Source: Paraspadella gotoi (taxonomy: Eukaryota; Chaetognatha). Taken from it: DNA of 64,000 nt. The DNA is taken from NCBI GenBank assembly GCA_051294375.1, contig CM119270.1:19066576-19130575 (forward strand), read 5' to 3'. This document shows, piece after piece, positions 47,901-59,405 of this stretch (positions within the stretch are counted from its first letter, which is position 1; every line of letters starts with the position of its first letter). A model generated the notes under the pieces. It searched no databases. It had not been told where the DNA came from and was given only the letters and a program-made list of their open reading frames with translations. Position numbers and translations under genes: made by a program.

Positions 47901-50900
47901 CAACTATGCGCCTCTCTCTCTCTCTCGCCGCCGAGGCCGAGCCTTAAAAAATCTCGTACACCACGTGGAGTGTCGTGGCAAGAGAGAGAGAGAGCGAGAC
48001 GATTGGAGGAGGCGAGATAGAGAGTCCGACCACAAACCGATTCAGGGAGGGATCGCATGAAAAAATGTTATCAACTCGTTTTTAATTTTTTTCTTTTTCG
48101 AAACTTGGAGGGAAATATTAACGAAGTTTTAACGAACAATGAGAGAGAAAGTGGGTTAATTGGTAACTAGTAACGGGAGTAACGAACAAAGATGGCTCAA
48201 CGCATCCATTCCCTTTTTTTCCCGCCAGAATAGGTTTAACCGTTAAGTGCAAGAGAACTCCTCTAATTCGAGAATAACTTTTAAAACTCTGGGCTCGGCG
48301 GGGGCGTTCTTAGGAGAACAAGAAGAAGAAAAACTTAAATCCAATCCCAAAAATCCCGGCTGACTTTTTCTTTCTTTTCTAAACATTCAAAAGAAAATAA
48401 TGTGCGGGTTATGATTAATTTTGTTAAAAGTTCGTGGGAACTTTTTCACGCCCGGGCGCTGAGAATGAGTGATATTTCTTCTCTTTGATGTATGTTGTTG
48501 CTTTTCTTCTGCAGGGAGAGAAGAAACAAATCACTGTCTTCTGTTTTTATATCAAAAGTAAAAATCTACAAACGCCGAGTCAGCGATACTCCGGGTCAGA
48601 AGGGGATTTTAAAAAACTGGCAACGTGGCTCAAAACATTCGAAGCCACGATAGAAAGTTTTTATCCCCCAATCGACTCTGAAAAATAATTTTCTCAAGCA
48701 GAAGTAGCGACATACGTATATAGCAGATATAAACGAATAATATATAGTTTAAAGTAAAAAAGTTTGAACTGTCGGTTAATAACTAAAAGGCGTGTCCTCC
48801 GAAGCGCCACTAAAAACCAATCTGGCCGTTTATTTCTGGCGGTTCCCTCTTTGTGATCGACATTTTCTTAATTGAACGGGGGAGTTTCAATTTGGCTCAA
48901 TCAGCGATCTCTCGCTCTCTCTCTCTCGAGCTATAATTCGGAAATATTCAAGAAACAATATACAAACAGACGCCCGAACTTTTTTTTTCCGAACAGGGGC
49001 ACACCGCTCACTTTTTAAATAGCGGGTTCTCTTTAAACAATAAACGGAGACAAAACCCTCGAAACAAAAAAGGCGAATGAGAAATGAGCAGGTGGTCGCC
49101 CGAAAATTCGATTGCCGGCCATGAATGGAAAGATGTTGGCCATCGAGGAAAACTCGGGGACCAAATGGCGGACCCTTTCGCTTAACCAAATCGGAGGGGC
49201 GGATGATGAGAAGGGGGCTTTCGAAACATGCACGACGAAGAGTGAAAGATGAGCACGCATTTTACGTGCGCGGTACACGCAGAGTGAGAGGCACGCGATG
49301 CGCAAAATGGATCGTCCTTTTTACGTAATGAATTAAATATATATTCCTTTTTTTTATAAATCACAAACGGAGATAGTATTCTTTTTTTTCACTCGATTTC
49401 GCATGAGAGAAAAACTAATCTTTTTTTCGGGGGGGTCCGATTATTAAAGTATCATGCAGTCACTTTTATGTTGGTAACCGGAAGAAATTATAGCTTTCTG
49501 GCACGAGATAGAGAGAAAGAGGGAAAGAAAATGCCGAGGAGAAAAGAATTAAGTCCGGGAAAAAGTTTTCAAAACTTTTTAAATATATACTTCGACTCGG
49601 AAAAAGAAAAAGTTTGAATAACATTTGGAGAAAATGTAACAAATGTCACTTTAGAGTAAGTCGAAACAACTTTGTAACCATTTGTGACTTACTCCAATCC
49701 GCACCGATTGCTTGACTAAGGTGGCTGAGCTTTAAAAGTCTGAGCGATGGAAGAAAAAAAGAAAAAAAATTTAAAATAACAATTGAGGTAAAACTAACAA
49801 AATTAATGTACACCGAGAAACAATACCTTTAAAAAGACTGAATGGTAAAGAAGGTATCCAAAAACCCAGAAAGGATTTGAACTTCCTGCCGTGGAGTTAG
49901 CCGGAACTAGCCAGGTTCCTCCCAATCTCTCGCTCGTTTTGCACATTCCTAGGATACTACCTCAAAGTTACAAACCGCCGAAAGCTGCTGCCAAGATTTT
50001 CCCGACGTCGCCAACAACGTAAACTGAGCGGACAAGATTTCCTGTCTGGGAATTTTTTCGAGTGAACCGGTGATTCACTCGCCAGAAATGTTATCTCGAA
50101 AGAATTCCGAGATCTTTTTTTAAAAGAAAAAGTTTTTTTGTATTCTGTTATAATTATTTCGATGAGAAAAGTTAAACTTGTCTAATGTTTAAAAATAGCG
50201 GGGAAAGAGAAAGGGAGAAACCCAAACCCTATTTTCCTTCTTCGCCCGGAAGCTAAACTCCTTAATTCGTCGAGAGGGAAAAGACGGAAAAGGGGGCGAC
50301 GGGGAGAGGGAGTGGGGGCGGCTGAGAGCCAAGAATGCGACCTACATTTGGGGCGAACCCTTCCTTTTGGGAATAGAGGTCCACGGCGGCCCTCAACGCC
50401 CCTTTTTCACTCCAGTTCCTCATCGCAATGACCTTTTCATAATTGTAAGAATGTCACTTCCTCCCGCTTTTTTCCATTCACGCTTTCACCTTCAACTCTC
50501 CCTCGCATTCACGCACGATCACCGGTAGAGTTCACTGCGAGGGCGTGAGATCCTCGGCCTTCGAGAGAGAGAGAGAGAGAGAGACGCCTCGAGTCGTAAT
50601 CGTAATCGAGTCGTGAAGGGGCCTTTGTGAGGGGGAGAGGCAGAGAGAGAGAGAGAGACCCTCTTTAAGTAAAAAATAACTCCTCGGAAGGTCTCGACCT
50701 TTGAGGTTTTTCGAACTGGAAGGAATGAAGCGATTTCGAACTCGAGAGAAAAAGTCAAGATTTTTAAACCAGAATCGAAAGGAAAATTTTTCGTTATAAT
50801 AAAGGACAAAGAACCAACTGATTTTTCTAAAACGCGTTCGTTTAAATCAAAAAGCCGGCTTTACGACATGACGAGCGAATCAACCGGCCGAAATTCTACC

Positions 50901-53044
50901 CGCTTACAATTTCAATCCACTTGTTCCCCTTTTTACGCGAGTGCGAAAAGTAATTCGATTAATAATCCTTCTAACCCCCCTTTTTTTACGTAACTACGCG
51001 AGAGGGCGCGGTTTTTATTTTTCAGAACAAACCAATTTTCTGACTGGTCGGTTTAATTATTCAATTAGTTCGTATTGATTTCAGGCGGGACATCCGTTAA
51101 AAGGGAAAATGAGAGAAGTATCGTGTGCCCTTCATAGTGTCAAAAAGAAAAAGCATCGAGGAAAAACCTGGCGGAAGAGAGAGAGAGAGAGAGAGATAGA
51201 GATCCGAGCCCTCGACCTCCAGACACGAGACGGGATGTTTCCCTAAGAACCAAAAAAGTCAGGTGCAAAGGCGGCGGGAAAAGAGGAGGGACGGCGGTTT
51301 CGAAGAGACAGAGAAGAAAGAGAGACGAATGGATGGACGGACGGACTTCCGTTCCTCATAAACAAAGTCATGTTGCCATGCTGGCGACGAGAGGGGAGGG
51401 AAAAAAGACGACGATAACCATTCTTTTTTTTTTTTTTTGGTCCGATTTCGCAATTCTTTTGCCGAGGACAAAGTACAGAGTTTTGGTCGGTGCAAATTTC
51501 TGCGATGTTGCGGTTTGATAAGATGGGATGAAATGATTGAGCAATAAAAATAAAAATTTCTTGCGATATCAAGCGGAAAAGACATGAACTTGTACATTTC
51601 CTTGGTTCCATTTGACCTTTACGCTTTACACTGTCAGGAATAGATTTTTGCAATGATTGTATTTAGAAGCTTGATGAAAAAATATTCCATCGCCTCTTTC
51701 TGGCAAGGTTCTCACATACATAAATATTACTCTCAATCAAATTATCAACTTTTGTTTAGTTCTATTTTTAATCTCCCAAGTTCCCAACGCCTGGTGCTTG
51801 GCGGGAAGATCTCTCTCAGCGAAACACAAAGGAATTTCTAACTTTTTCGGTTTTCGAAAAGAGAAAAAGAGAAAAAGAAAAAAAGTGAAACAGAGTAAGA
51901 GAGGAGAGAGGAGAGAGAGAGAGATAAAGGAAATTCCTCAAACCCCCTTCGCAGCCGCAGCCGCCGCCGGGGGGAAATCCCGCAGCTGCCGGGCCGCGGC
52001 GGCGGGCAGCCCCTCGGCCCCGGAGGCCCAAGAGTCGCGAGAAACAAAGAGAAGAAAGGAAAAAGGAAAGGAAATTTGGGGGGGGGGGAAATGAGGGAAG
52101 AAAGGAAGATGAACAAAGAGAAAAAATAGGGGACGACAGACGGAGAAACAGAAGGCACTTACCAATCCCCAATCGGGAACTTTCTCTTTCAGCACGTGTT
52201 TTATGGCGACCTTAGGGAGAAAGAAATTGAACGATTATTTTCCCTTTGCTATTTTTATATCATTTCCACTAACGATTATCTGTTTTTTTTTTAAAAATAG
52301 CCTGTTAACGATTAACCAGTCAATCTGGTTTCAATTCGAAACGACCTCAACGGAATTAACCAACTTTTTTGCGACTTAAAACCTCATTTCCTTCTGAACC
52401 CAGGGCTAATCCGAGACAAAGACAATTGCCCTGCCATCTAGTTTTTCTTACTATTATCAGTAATGTTATTATTAGCATTTTCTGATTAAATCTCAGCAAT
52501 CCTTACCGGATAGTTGTCTTTTTGTCGAGTTCCGGAGTAAACTGTCCCGAATCCGCCGGACCCGATCACTGATCCGCACTGGTAAGTTTTTGAGAAGGTG
52601 GCGTAATCTTTCACTGTAACAAAGAAAGGGGAATTTTACACATGGTTGTTCACGCGCTTTCACGCTGATTTACGGTATCTGACATTTACCAGATGAAAAT
52701 AATTTCCTGAGGGAAGGCATGTGTTATTTCCTCATTCTTTTATTTCTTTACGTATTCGTTAAACCGAAACAATCCCATAAAAAACCAGGAGATAAAGAAC
52801 AGATCTTATGATCGTGATAATCTACCGATGATTCAACAAAAATTCTGGGCGGAGCTCAAGCTTACTTACAGAAACTAAGGAAGAGACATCACGACTAACC
52901 CCCAACAAACTCGGAAAACAAATTCTCCCCCGCCACGGTTATATGATTCAAAGAAGGTTTGGCCATTTTTCGAAGTTCGATCTTTTAAACTAGAAAGTTT
53001 TTGAAAGAACGGGTTATCAATGAGTCAGACCCGCGTTACCAAAG

Positions 53045-53108
<64 letters not shown>

Positions 53109-54408
53109 CCTTCACATGACAAGATAAGACCCAAGAATCCAGATAGGACTGGTTTCCAAAACGAACCGAGCCTCCTCTTCGATGTGGCTCTTCTCGTATA
53201 GAACCCGACCATCCCACATTCTTGGATGAAAGATAAGCGTCCAATCAACAACAACGACGACAAACGTAACCGATCGAAGCTTTGGGCTCCGTAAACCGTA
53301 AACCTAAATCTTGACCCCGTCGTCCCTCGTTACGCTCGGTGGTCGAGAAGGAAGATTTGGTGAAAAGAGGAAGAGTTAAGGGAAGGTGATAAGGTAAGGA
53401 CTTTGTGGATGGCGATGAGGGAAAGTTAATGATTAACGAGGAAATGGAGATATAAAACCGGTAAGTTGGAAAAATTTGGGTTTTAAGGAAAAGTTCAACC
53501 TAAAATGGGAACATCTTTCGCTCGAGTGGAAGATAACTGATAAGAATTGTCGTTGTCAGAGAATAACTTTTTCTCTTTAAAACGTTTGTCTTTTATCATT
53601 TTTATTAATGGGATATTACATTCTAGCAATATGTCCTTTTGAAGTACAATTAATCGGAAAAGAGAAAGTTCAACAATTAATAACTTTTTGATTAAGTAAA
53701 CCAACTTGATAAACTTTAAATTCTTACCCTTTAAACTTGAAATAAAAAAAAATCTATAGTTCAAATTACTCTGCCAAAATAAACTTAAACCGGCGTTTTG
53801 AGGCTTTATCGCATAGTTAACTATTCAACAGCCAAAGTCAGCGAAATAAAAGAAACTAACCAAAAGATAAATTTATAAGTCATAAAATAGGCACACGACT
53901 ACAATGAACTTTGATCCGACTTATGGAACCGAAAAAAATTGATCGTAAAGTTTAAAACAATTCCATTTCATATCCCGGAATAATAATCAACGATTAAAGT
54001 TCAAGGCTGCTCTTAAAATTAATCGAAGATTTTTCTCTCCAACACGAAATGCGGAACCAGAAAAAAAACCCATTGGTCCGAAATTTCAAAGAAATAAAAT
54101 GGCAGGTAATTTATAGAATGGGGGGGACAGACCAGGCGTGAGTAACACGTAAACCGAACATAAAGGATATTAATGGAGAGAGAAAAAGTCAAGCCTTAAC
54201 CAACTTTAACCCAAAAAAAGCCACAATAACCCTTCGGGTAACGACAAAAAGCGACGAAAAATCAACGCCCATCAAATGAAAATACGAGGAAATCGAAACT
54301 GCAAATGGAGTGGCGAACTAAAGTGAGTTAAACCTTACCCGTTCTTGACTGATCCTCTATGCAATGGGCCGGTGACAGGACCGTTCCACGGTTGCGTCGC
54401 GAAGTCAT
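42482..54408 (-). CDS. PIM: PIM-family serine/threonine protein kinase
   Basis: Seven coding exons: 54408-54339, 52613-52507, 52210-52163, 47194-47060, 46863-46632, 43189-42853 and 42617-42482. All introns are GT-AG and phases match throughout, giving 354 residues. Family PIM kinases are constitutively active cytosolic/nuclear kinases that phosphorylate basic substrates and promote survival and translation. Visible motifs: glycine loop [11 protein letters not shown] (about 41-51), VAIK lysine 63, alpha-C Glu in VPLEIILL (84), the PIM-type hinge QRPEQ with proline 118, HRDIKDEN (Asp 162), DFGSGA (Asp 181) and the activation-segment end [15 protein letters not shown]. The C-terminal lobe includes [18 protein letters not shown] and [13 protein letters not shown] Ser-rich tail of about 60 residues follows, longer than in vertebrate PIM1 (about 313 residues in all). 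The ATG is the first in exon 1 and sits after an acceptor at 54455, so a non-coding 5' exon probably lies upstream. PIM1, PIM2 or PIM3 orthology cannot be assigned. Confidence 0.95.
42853..43189 (-). CDS. PIM: PIM exon 6 (C-lobe)
   Basis: Acceptor CCAATCCACAG; donor CCAG/GTTTGT. Encodes the activation-loop end TRVYSPPEW through the last kinase helix ([10 protein letters not shown]) and the beginning of the Ser-rich tail. Confidence 0.95.
43645..43725. promoter_or_regulatory. E-box cluster in PIM intron
   Basis: CACGTG at 43645, 43680 and 43715 within 76 bp, with ACGTCA and CCAAT between them, in a CpG-rich patch of about 43600-43880 inside the intron between exons 5 and 6. Candidate bHLH-Zip-bound enhancer or internal promoter. 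Confidence 0.35.
44388..44942. repeat. (GA)n tracts in PIM intron
   Basis: GA at about 44388-44440 and about 44853-44942, with shorter GA patches between. Plus-strand GA, as in most of the window. Confidence 0.88.
45113..45358. repeat. 17-bp minisatellite, about 14 copies
   Basis: Unit GAGACGAGAAAAGGAAA, highly uniform. Because 17 is not a multiple of 3 and the unit lacks stops, all three + frames stay open and encode the same 17-residue Lys/Arg/Glu repeat. This creates long but probably meaningless open frames. Confidence 0.92.
46176..46245 (+). other. G-run cluster in PIM intron
   Basis: Several runs of four to nine G on the + strand within about 70 bp; capable of G-quadruplex formation. 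Located about 390 bp downstream of exon 5 in the kinase gene direction. Confidence 0.4.
46632..46863 (-). CDS. PIM: PIM exon 5 (catalytic loop and DFG)
   Basis: Acceptor CCATGAAAAG, donor GACG/GTGAGT. Encodes [27 protein letters not shown] and DFGSGA up to TDFD. The acceptor has a short pyrimidine run, but the protein alignment across it to exon 4 is exact for the family. Confidence 0.93.
47060..47194 (-). CDS. PIM: PIM exon 4 (alpha-C and hinge)
   Basis: Acceptor CATTTCCTTCAG, donor CAG/GTACGA, phase 0 at both ends. Encodes [12 protein letters not shown] through [10 protein letters not shown], including the hinge proline typical of PIM kinases. Confidence 0.93.
47195..52162. other. Large PIM intron, repeat-poor
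   Basis: Five-kilobase intron. Contents: scattered GA patches (for example 50563-50584, 51178-51198), a homopolymer G run at 52080-52088, a GC-rich patch at about 51950-52030 and a possible + strand exon at 48515-48688. Confidence 0.6.
48515..48688 (+). CDS. Possible terminal exon on opposite strand
   Basis: A textbook acceptor (TTGCTTTTCTTCTGCAG) opens a 57-codon frame beginning [16 protein letters not shown], containing [14 protein letters not shown] and ending PPIDSEK then TAA. It lies antisense within the large PIM intron. No partner exon or family was recognised, and a chance open frame after a good acceptor remains possible. Confidence 0.2.
   Translation, partial: GEKKQITVFCFYIKSKNLQTPSQRYSGSEGDFKKLATWLKTFEATIESFYPPIDSEK
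52163..52210 (-). CDS. PIM: PIM exon 3 (VAIK microexon)
   Basis: 48 bp, phase 0 at both ends, between TCTCCCTAAG and TTG/GTAAGT. Encodes [16 protein letters not shown], carrying the ATP-anchoring lysine. Confidence 0.95.
52507..52613 (-). CDS. PIM: PIM exon 2 (glycine-rich loop)
   Basis: Acceptor TTTGTTACAG, donor CCG/GTAAGG. Encodes [14 protein letters not shown] and [11 protein letters not shown] to KDNYP. Confidence 0.95.
53047..53104. repeat. (GA)n microsatellite in PIM intron 1
   Basis: About 57 bp of GA on the + strand. Confidence 0.93.
54339..54408 (-). CDS. PIM: PIM exon 1 (N-terminus)
   Basis: ATG codes [15 protein letters not shown] and runs to donor ACGG/GTAAGG in phase 1, matching exon 2. 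Upstream acceptor at 54455 (TTTTTATCTCTAG) implies a separate 5' untranslated exon. Confidence 0.85.
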
Positions 54409-54889
54409 TTCGAAGATACGGGTGGGCGGAGTCACGTCCGAAAAAAATTTGATGCCTAGAGATAAAAATCCAAGATGTGTTTTTTTTTTTAAAGTTTTTT
54501 TTCTTCGGTTTGTTTTTTTTCTGTTGTTTCGTTGGTAAGTACTTTCGGGTTGTTTTATTTTTGTTTCGCGAAGAACGAAGAGACAAAAGATATTTAAATT
54601 GGAAAACAATTGTATCTATGGTGTGAAGCGTTTCCTATTGACTCTTTCAATTTTAGTTTTCTCGAAGAGACGAGAGCGAGAGCGAGACGATAGGGGAATT
54701 CTCTAGAGACGACCAGAGAGTTCGCGGCAAAATAACGAACAATTTTTAACGAACAACACGTTTTTTATACGAAACGCGCGTTCGGTGTTTTGACGATGCA
54801 GCGTCGAAGAGCTGTGGTGTTTCTCGTCGTCTTAGTCGTCTCTTGGTTTTTATTTTAGTCTCCGTCGCAACGGGAGGAAACGCGGAGTC

Positions 54890-55230
<341 letters not shown>

Positions 55231-55499
55231 AGAAGGAAACAAAATATATAGGGAAAGAAAGAGAGAGAGAGAGAGAGACAGAGAGATGCAGCAAGCCGAG
55301 CCAGGAAGAGCCTTTAGCCTCCCAAGGTTGCAGGGTTGCGTACGATGTGAGCTGGGGGGATGAGCGGCTGGTAAGTTTCAGCCGAGATGGATTTGCGTCG
55401 CAGTCAATCAAGAGCACAGTTGCACTCAGCGATCGAGAGCTCAGAAGCTCTTGCAAAAAAAAAAAAAATCTTAAAAGCATAAAGATCGAGCGCTTTCGA

Positions 55500-55736
55500 T
55501 AGTAACCAAAATATTGATGCGATGATAACCAAATATTTTATATGCGATGTAACCAAATATTGACGCGATGATAACCAATAATTGATGCGATGATAACAAA
55601 ATGACTGATGTGATGATAATCAAATGATTGATGCGATGATAGTCATTCATTGATATGATGATAATCATTCATTTGATACGATGATAGTCATTCATTGATG
55701 CGATGATAGTGATTCATTGACGCGCTGAATCATTCA
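55500..55736. repeat. Minisatellite with 22-24 bp units
   Basis: About ten imperfect copies of a unit containing TTGATGCGATGATAA(C/T). The left half carries ACCAAATA flanks and the right half TCATTCA flanks, so two subfamilies lie in series. Confidence 0.8.
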
Positions 55737-55794
55737 TCGTAAATAAAACAAACAAATGCGTGTATGAGTGAAAGAGAGAGAGAGAGAGAGAGAG

Positions 55795-56930
55795 AGAGGA
55801 GGAGAGAGGACTGGACAGTTTTCCCGCCAACGAAACGCATTATTAGGTCTCTCTCGTTTAATAAAGAATAATCAGAATTTTTTAGAAAAAAAATCCACGA
55901 AAATCTCGGATGTAAATTTGTGATTTTGTATTGAGAAAAAAGCGCGGAATAAATGGCGATAATAAAAGTTTTTAGAAGGAAAAAAAAGAGAGGAGAGAGA
56001 GAGAGAGAGTGGGAGAGAGGGAGAGAGAGAGAGAGAGAAAGAGGGAGGGAGAGTGAGAAGAGAGAGAGAGAGAGAGAGAGTTTTCCCACCAACGAGACGC
56101 ATTATTAGGTCACTCTCGTTTATATCGGTTATCCGTTGCCTCGCAACGGCGTCGTTAAATTGGGTCTATGTTGATTTTTTTTTATACACGTAACGCGTTA
56201 TTAGGTCATGTTCCTCGACATTGTTTACTTGTTGCTCCGCAACGACCACGAAATCTAGGTTAAGTAAGTTATTGTATTTTGGGATTTTGTATTGAGATAA
56301 AATAATAAATGGCGATAATAAAAGTTTTTAGAAGGAAAAAATCCACGAAAATCTCGGAATAAATGGCGATAATAAAAGTTTTTTAGAAGGAAAAAAAAAA
56401 GAGAGAGAAAGAGAGAGAGACGAGAGAGAGAGAGAAAGAGAGATAGAGAGAAAAAGATTGTTCTTTTTTTAGGAAGAAACCAGACCGAGGTCAAATTTAA
56501 TATTTCATATTTAATTAATTTATAAATAGTTATCACAACTCAATAATTATTATTTAAAAAAAAGTTAAAAATGATTAAATATATACACTAAAAATATTTA
56601 TAAAATATATACATAATTATCGCATACATAATTCTATCTATCTCTCTTATCAACTCCTATTTTAGATATAATTTGCCAATAGTGGGCCAACCGGTCCAAA
56701 GTTGTAATAATAAATAAAAACAAGAGAGAGAGAGAGAGAGAGAGAAGAGAGAAAAACCGAATTTCTTTCCATTATATCTCAGATATAAATTGGGATTTTG
56801 TATTGAAAAAAAAAGCGCGAATAAATGGCGATAATAAAAGTTTTGAGAAGGAAAAAAATAATCAGAATTTTTCAAAAAACGAACGATCGTACAGAGTGAG
56901 AGAGACAGAAAGACAGAAAGAGAGAGAAAG
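55795..56930. repeat. Mosaic of locally repeated segments
   Basis: A unit of about 60-90 bp containing ATAAATGGCGATAATAAAAG occurs at about 55905-55985, 56277-56340, 56345-56398 and 56785-56850. A second unit with CGCATTATTAGGTC and GTTGCcTCGCAACG-like palindromes occurs at about 55838, 56095 and, diverged, 56190. GA tracts separate them. Confidence 0.75.
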
Positions 56931-57039
56931 AGAGAGAAAAAGAGAGACAAAGAGACAGAAAGAAAGAGAAAGCTGGAAGCCAGCTGAACATCACTGCAGA
57001 ACCTGAACTCGTTTTTTTAAGGGTTCAGAAAAAGCAGCA

Positions 57040-57100
57040 ACTGATAAATATATTTTTTTTTTTTTTTTTTTTTTATTAATACCAAAAACAGTATTGACAT
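57040..57100. repeat. Poly-T run
   Basis: About 24 T in a row (about 57052-57074), possibly the tail of a retroposed insert on the minus strand or a simple run. Confidence 0.5.
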
Positions 57101-57119
57101 AATCATAAACAGTAATAGT

Positions 57120-57366
57120 GTAAAAGACTGGAAAAACTAAACTATGTATTGAAATTCAATAAAAACAAAAGACCCTAACATTTAAAAGACTGGAAAACAA
57201 GTAAAAACTAAACTACATATTGAAATTCAATAAAAACAAAAGACACTAACGTTTTAAAATCATTAATAAATGTTATGAACTAATTCATAAGAAACTATAA
57301 AAAAAAACTTTAAAATCATTAAAAATGTTATGAAACTAATTCATAAGAAACTATAAAAAATAATGT
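57120..57366. repeat. Two consecutive tandem duplications
   Basis: A segment of about 60-70 bp with GAAATTCAATAAAAACAAAA occurs twice (57120-57180 and 57181-57252), immediately followed by a 57-bp segment with CTAATTCATAAGAAACTATA, also twice (57253-57309 and 57310-57366). Confidence 0.85.
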
Positions 57367-57524
57367 TCAAGAACGTCACTGATAAATATAGGAAAGAAAA
57401 TCTTATATATAATTTAAAGAAAATAAAAGAAAGGCAAAAAATATGTTACAATTGTTTACAATTGGAAATTTTTCCAATTTTTTCCAATCGCAGCTTGTAA
57501 AGATTTAATTTATATTTGTATTAA

Positions 57525-57820
57525 AATTAAGATATAGCTTCTCATTAAAAAAATCCTTTGAGTTCCCATTTTTATTAAAAATTTAAAACAAATTTTTTTG
57601 AATTTCATCTTCAATATTATATACTGCAATATGTAAATTAGATTAAAGCATTTCTATATACTAATTTGGATATTATAAGGAGTACTTTAATCTCATTTGC
57701 ATATTGCAGTAAATCATAATGAAAGTGGAAATTCAAACAAAAAATACTTAAATCCAAATGTAATATGAAAATATCACAGCTATTTCAAGATGAAAAGCCA
57801 TATCTAAATTTTTAACTTAC
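57525..57820. repeat. Diverged long inverted repeat (foldback)
   Basis: Arms meet around 57665. Best matched inner arms are TACTGCAATATGTAAAT..AGATTAAAG and its inverse TACTGCAATATGCAAATGAG. Similarity continues outward through GAATTTC to AAGATATAGCTT against AGATATGGCTT. It looks like an old palindromic MITE. Confidence 0.62.
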
Positions 57821-57944
57821 TATGATCGCACACTTTTGTAAAACTTTATTATAATTCATAATAATTTTTATTTAAAAAAAAACGGTAAGTCACAGCCAAA
57901 CCTATAAAAGCGTAGTAGTTTTTATATATGAAAACAGCGTGACG

Positions 57945-57977
<33 letters not shown>

Positions 57978-58464
57978 TACGTCACAAAGAAGCAACCCTA
58001 AAACATTATAGAGCCTGACCCCGGCTTCGCCGGTCAAGGCTCGATAAAAATTGGTTTCCGCCAAAGTTTTGATCGCTGACGAAAATAACGAGTCGAGGTT
58101 GATAGTACGTTTGGTAGAATTGTAGCCGTCAATTGTCGTTAATGTAAATTATTGACAATGTTGTTTATTAAAATTAGGACAAGAAGTAAAACGCTAACTG
58201 AGTACTTTATAGCATTTTGATATTTAAAAAAAAAACCGATTGGATACAATTTTTATATTCTATTTCTATGTATTAAGGCGGGCCAAAATTGATCACTTTT
58301 TATCATGAGGAGTTCTGTAATATAAAATTCATTTGTCCATCATATACGTAATCGATATTTACTATTACTTTTTTAACTAGTTAAGCACAGTATAATATTA
58401 AAGCCTTTAAATATTTATTAATACATCGGCAATGAAACCAAATTTTTTTAATAATTTTTTTTTA

Positions 58465-59405
58465 TAACGGATTCAGATAGCCCATAAAAAGTTGTCTACC
58501 CAAAGTAAAATGCGTTTTTCAATATTTCGATGATGGGTGGTGGGTCAAATAATGGAAAATAATTTTATAGTTTTTGCTAATTTTAACAAATAGAACATGA
58601 AAATTTGGAAATATTGTAATAATATTTTTTATTTATTTTTTAAAGAGAATGACGACGACGATGGCGACAACGACAATAATGCTAATAACGATTGACTTGA
58701 TTGATTGATTGATTGATTGTTTGATTGAATAATTAAATATTAGATAAATGGATTGATTGAATAATTAAAAAAAAGACATAAATTGATTGATTGAATAATT
58801 AATTGATTGATTAATTGACTGATTAATTAATTATTGATTAATTAATTGACTTATTGATTAATTAACTGATTAATTATTTGATTAATTAATACATCTTGCA
58901 TATACATTTAATATAGAAAGAAAAAGAAGAATAATCAATTAGAGAAATAGGTTTTTTGTTTTTTCCATTTAAAATCATTTACACTCTGACGATTCCATCG
59001 AAACTTGATTTCTAGTTTAATCACACACTTTCTTACCCACATACAAATTTTCAAGTAAATCGCCTCATCCACTAATTAGAAATTGGCGTTCAAATAGTAA
59101 AAAATATTTTTTTGTTTTTTTCAATTTAAACTCATTTCCACTTGGACGATTCCATCGAAACTTTATATCCAGCTCAATAACACAATTTCTTACCAACACA
59201 CAAAATTTCACTCCAATCCAACCATCCAATTGCGAGTAATTTAAAATTTTTGCTAAGGTAGGACAGACAGACAGATTGGAAAGGCCTAAAATTTTTTTGA
59301 GAAACTTTACATTTTAAGACCAGATTCAGATAGCTCATAAAAAGTTGTCTGTACAAAGTATAATTTTTTTTTAAATATTTTTATGATAAGTAGGTCAAAA
59401 ATAAG
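58465..59405. repeat. Region of repeated AT-rich segments
   Basis: GATTCAGATAGC.CATAAAAAG occurs at 58471 and 59323 with about 90 bp of shared sequence. A segment with GACGATTCCATCGAAACTT occurs tandemly (about 58950-59095 and 59106-59240). TTGATTGA/TTAATTAA tetramers fill about 58687-58885. Confidence 0.7.

Noticed and set aside
57870-58064. Possible coding exon on the minus strand (starts MAETNFYRALTGEAG)
   Set aside because: Runs straight into a poly-Val stretch from GAC repeats, with no splice support or similarity.
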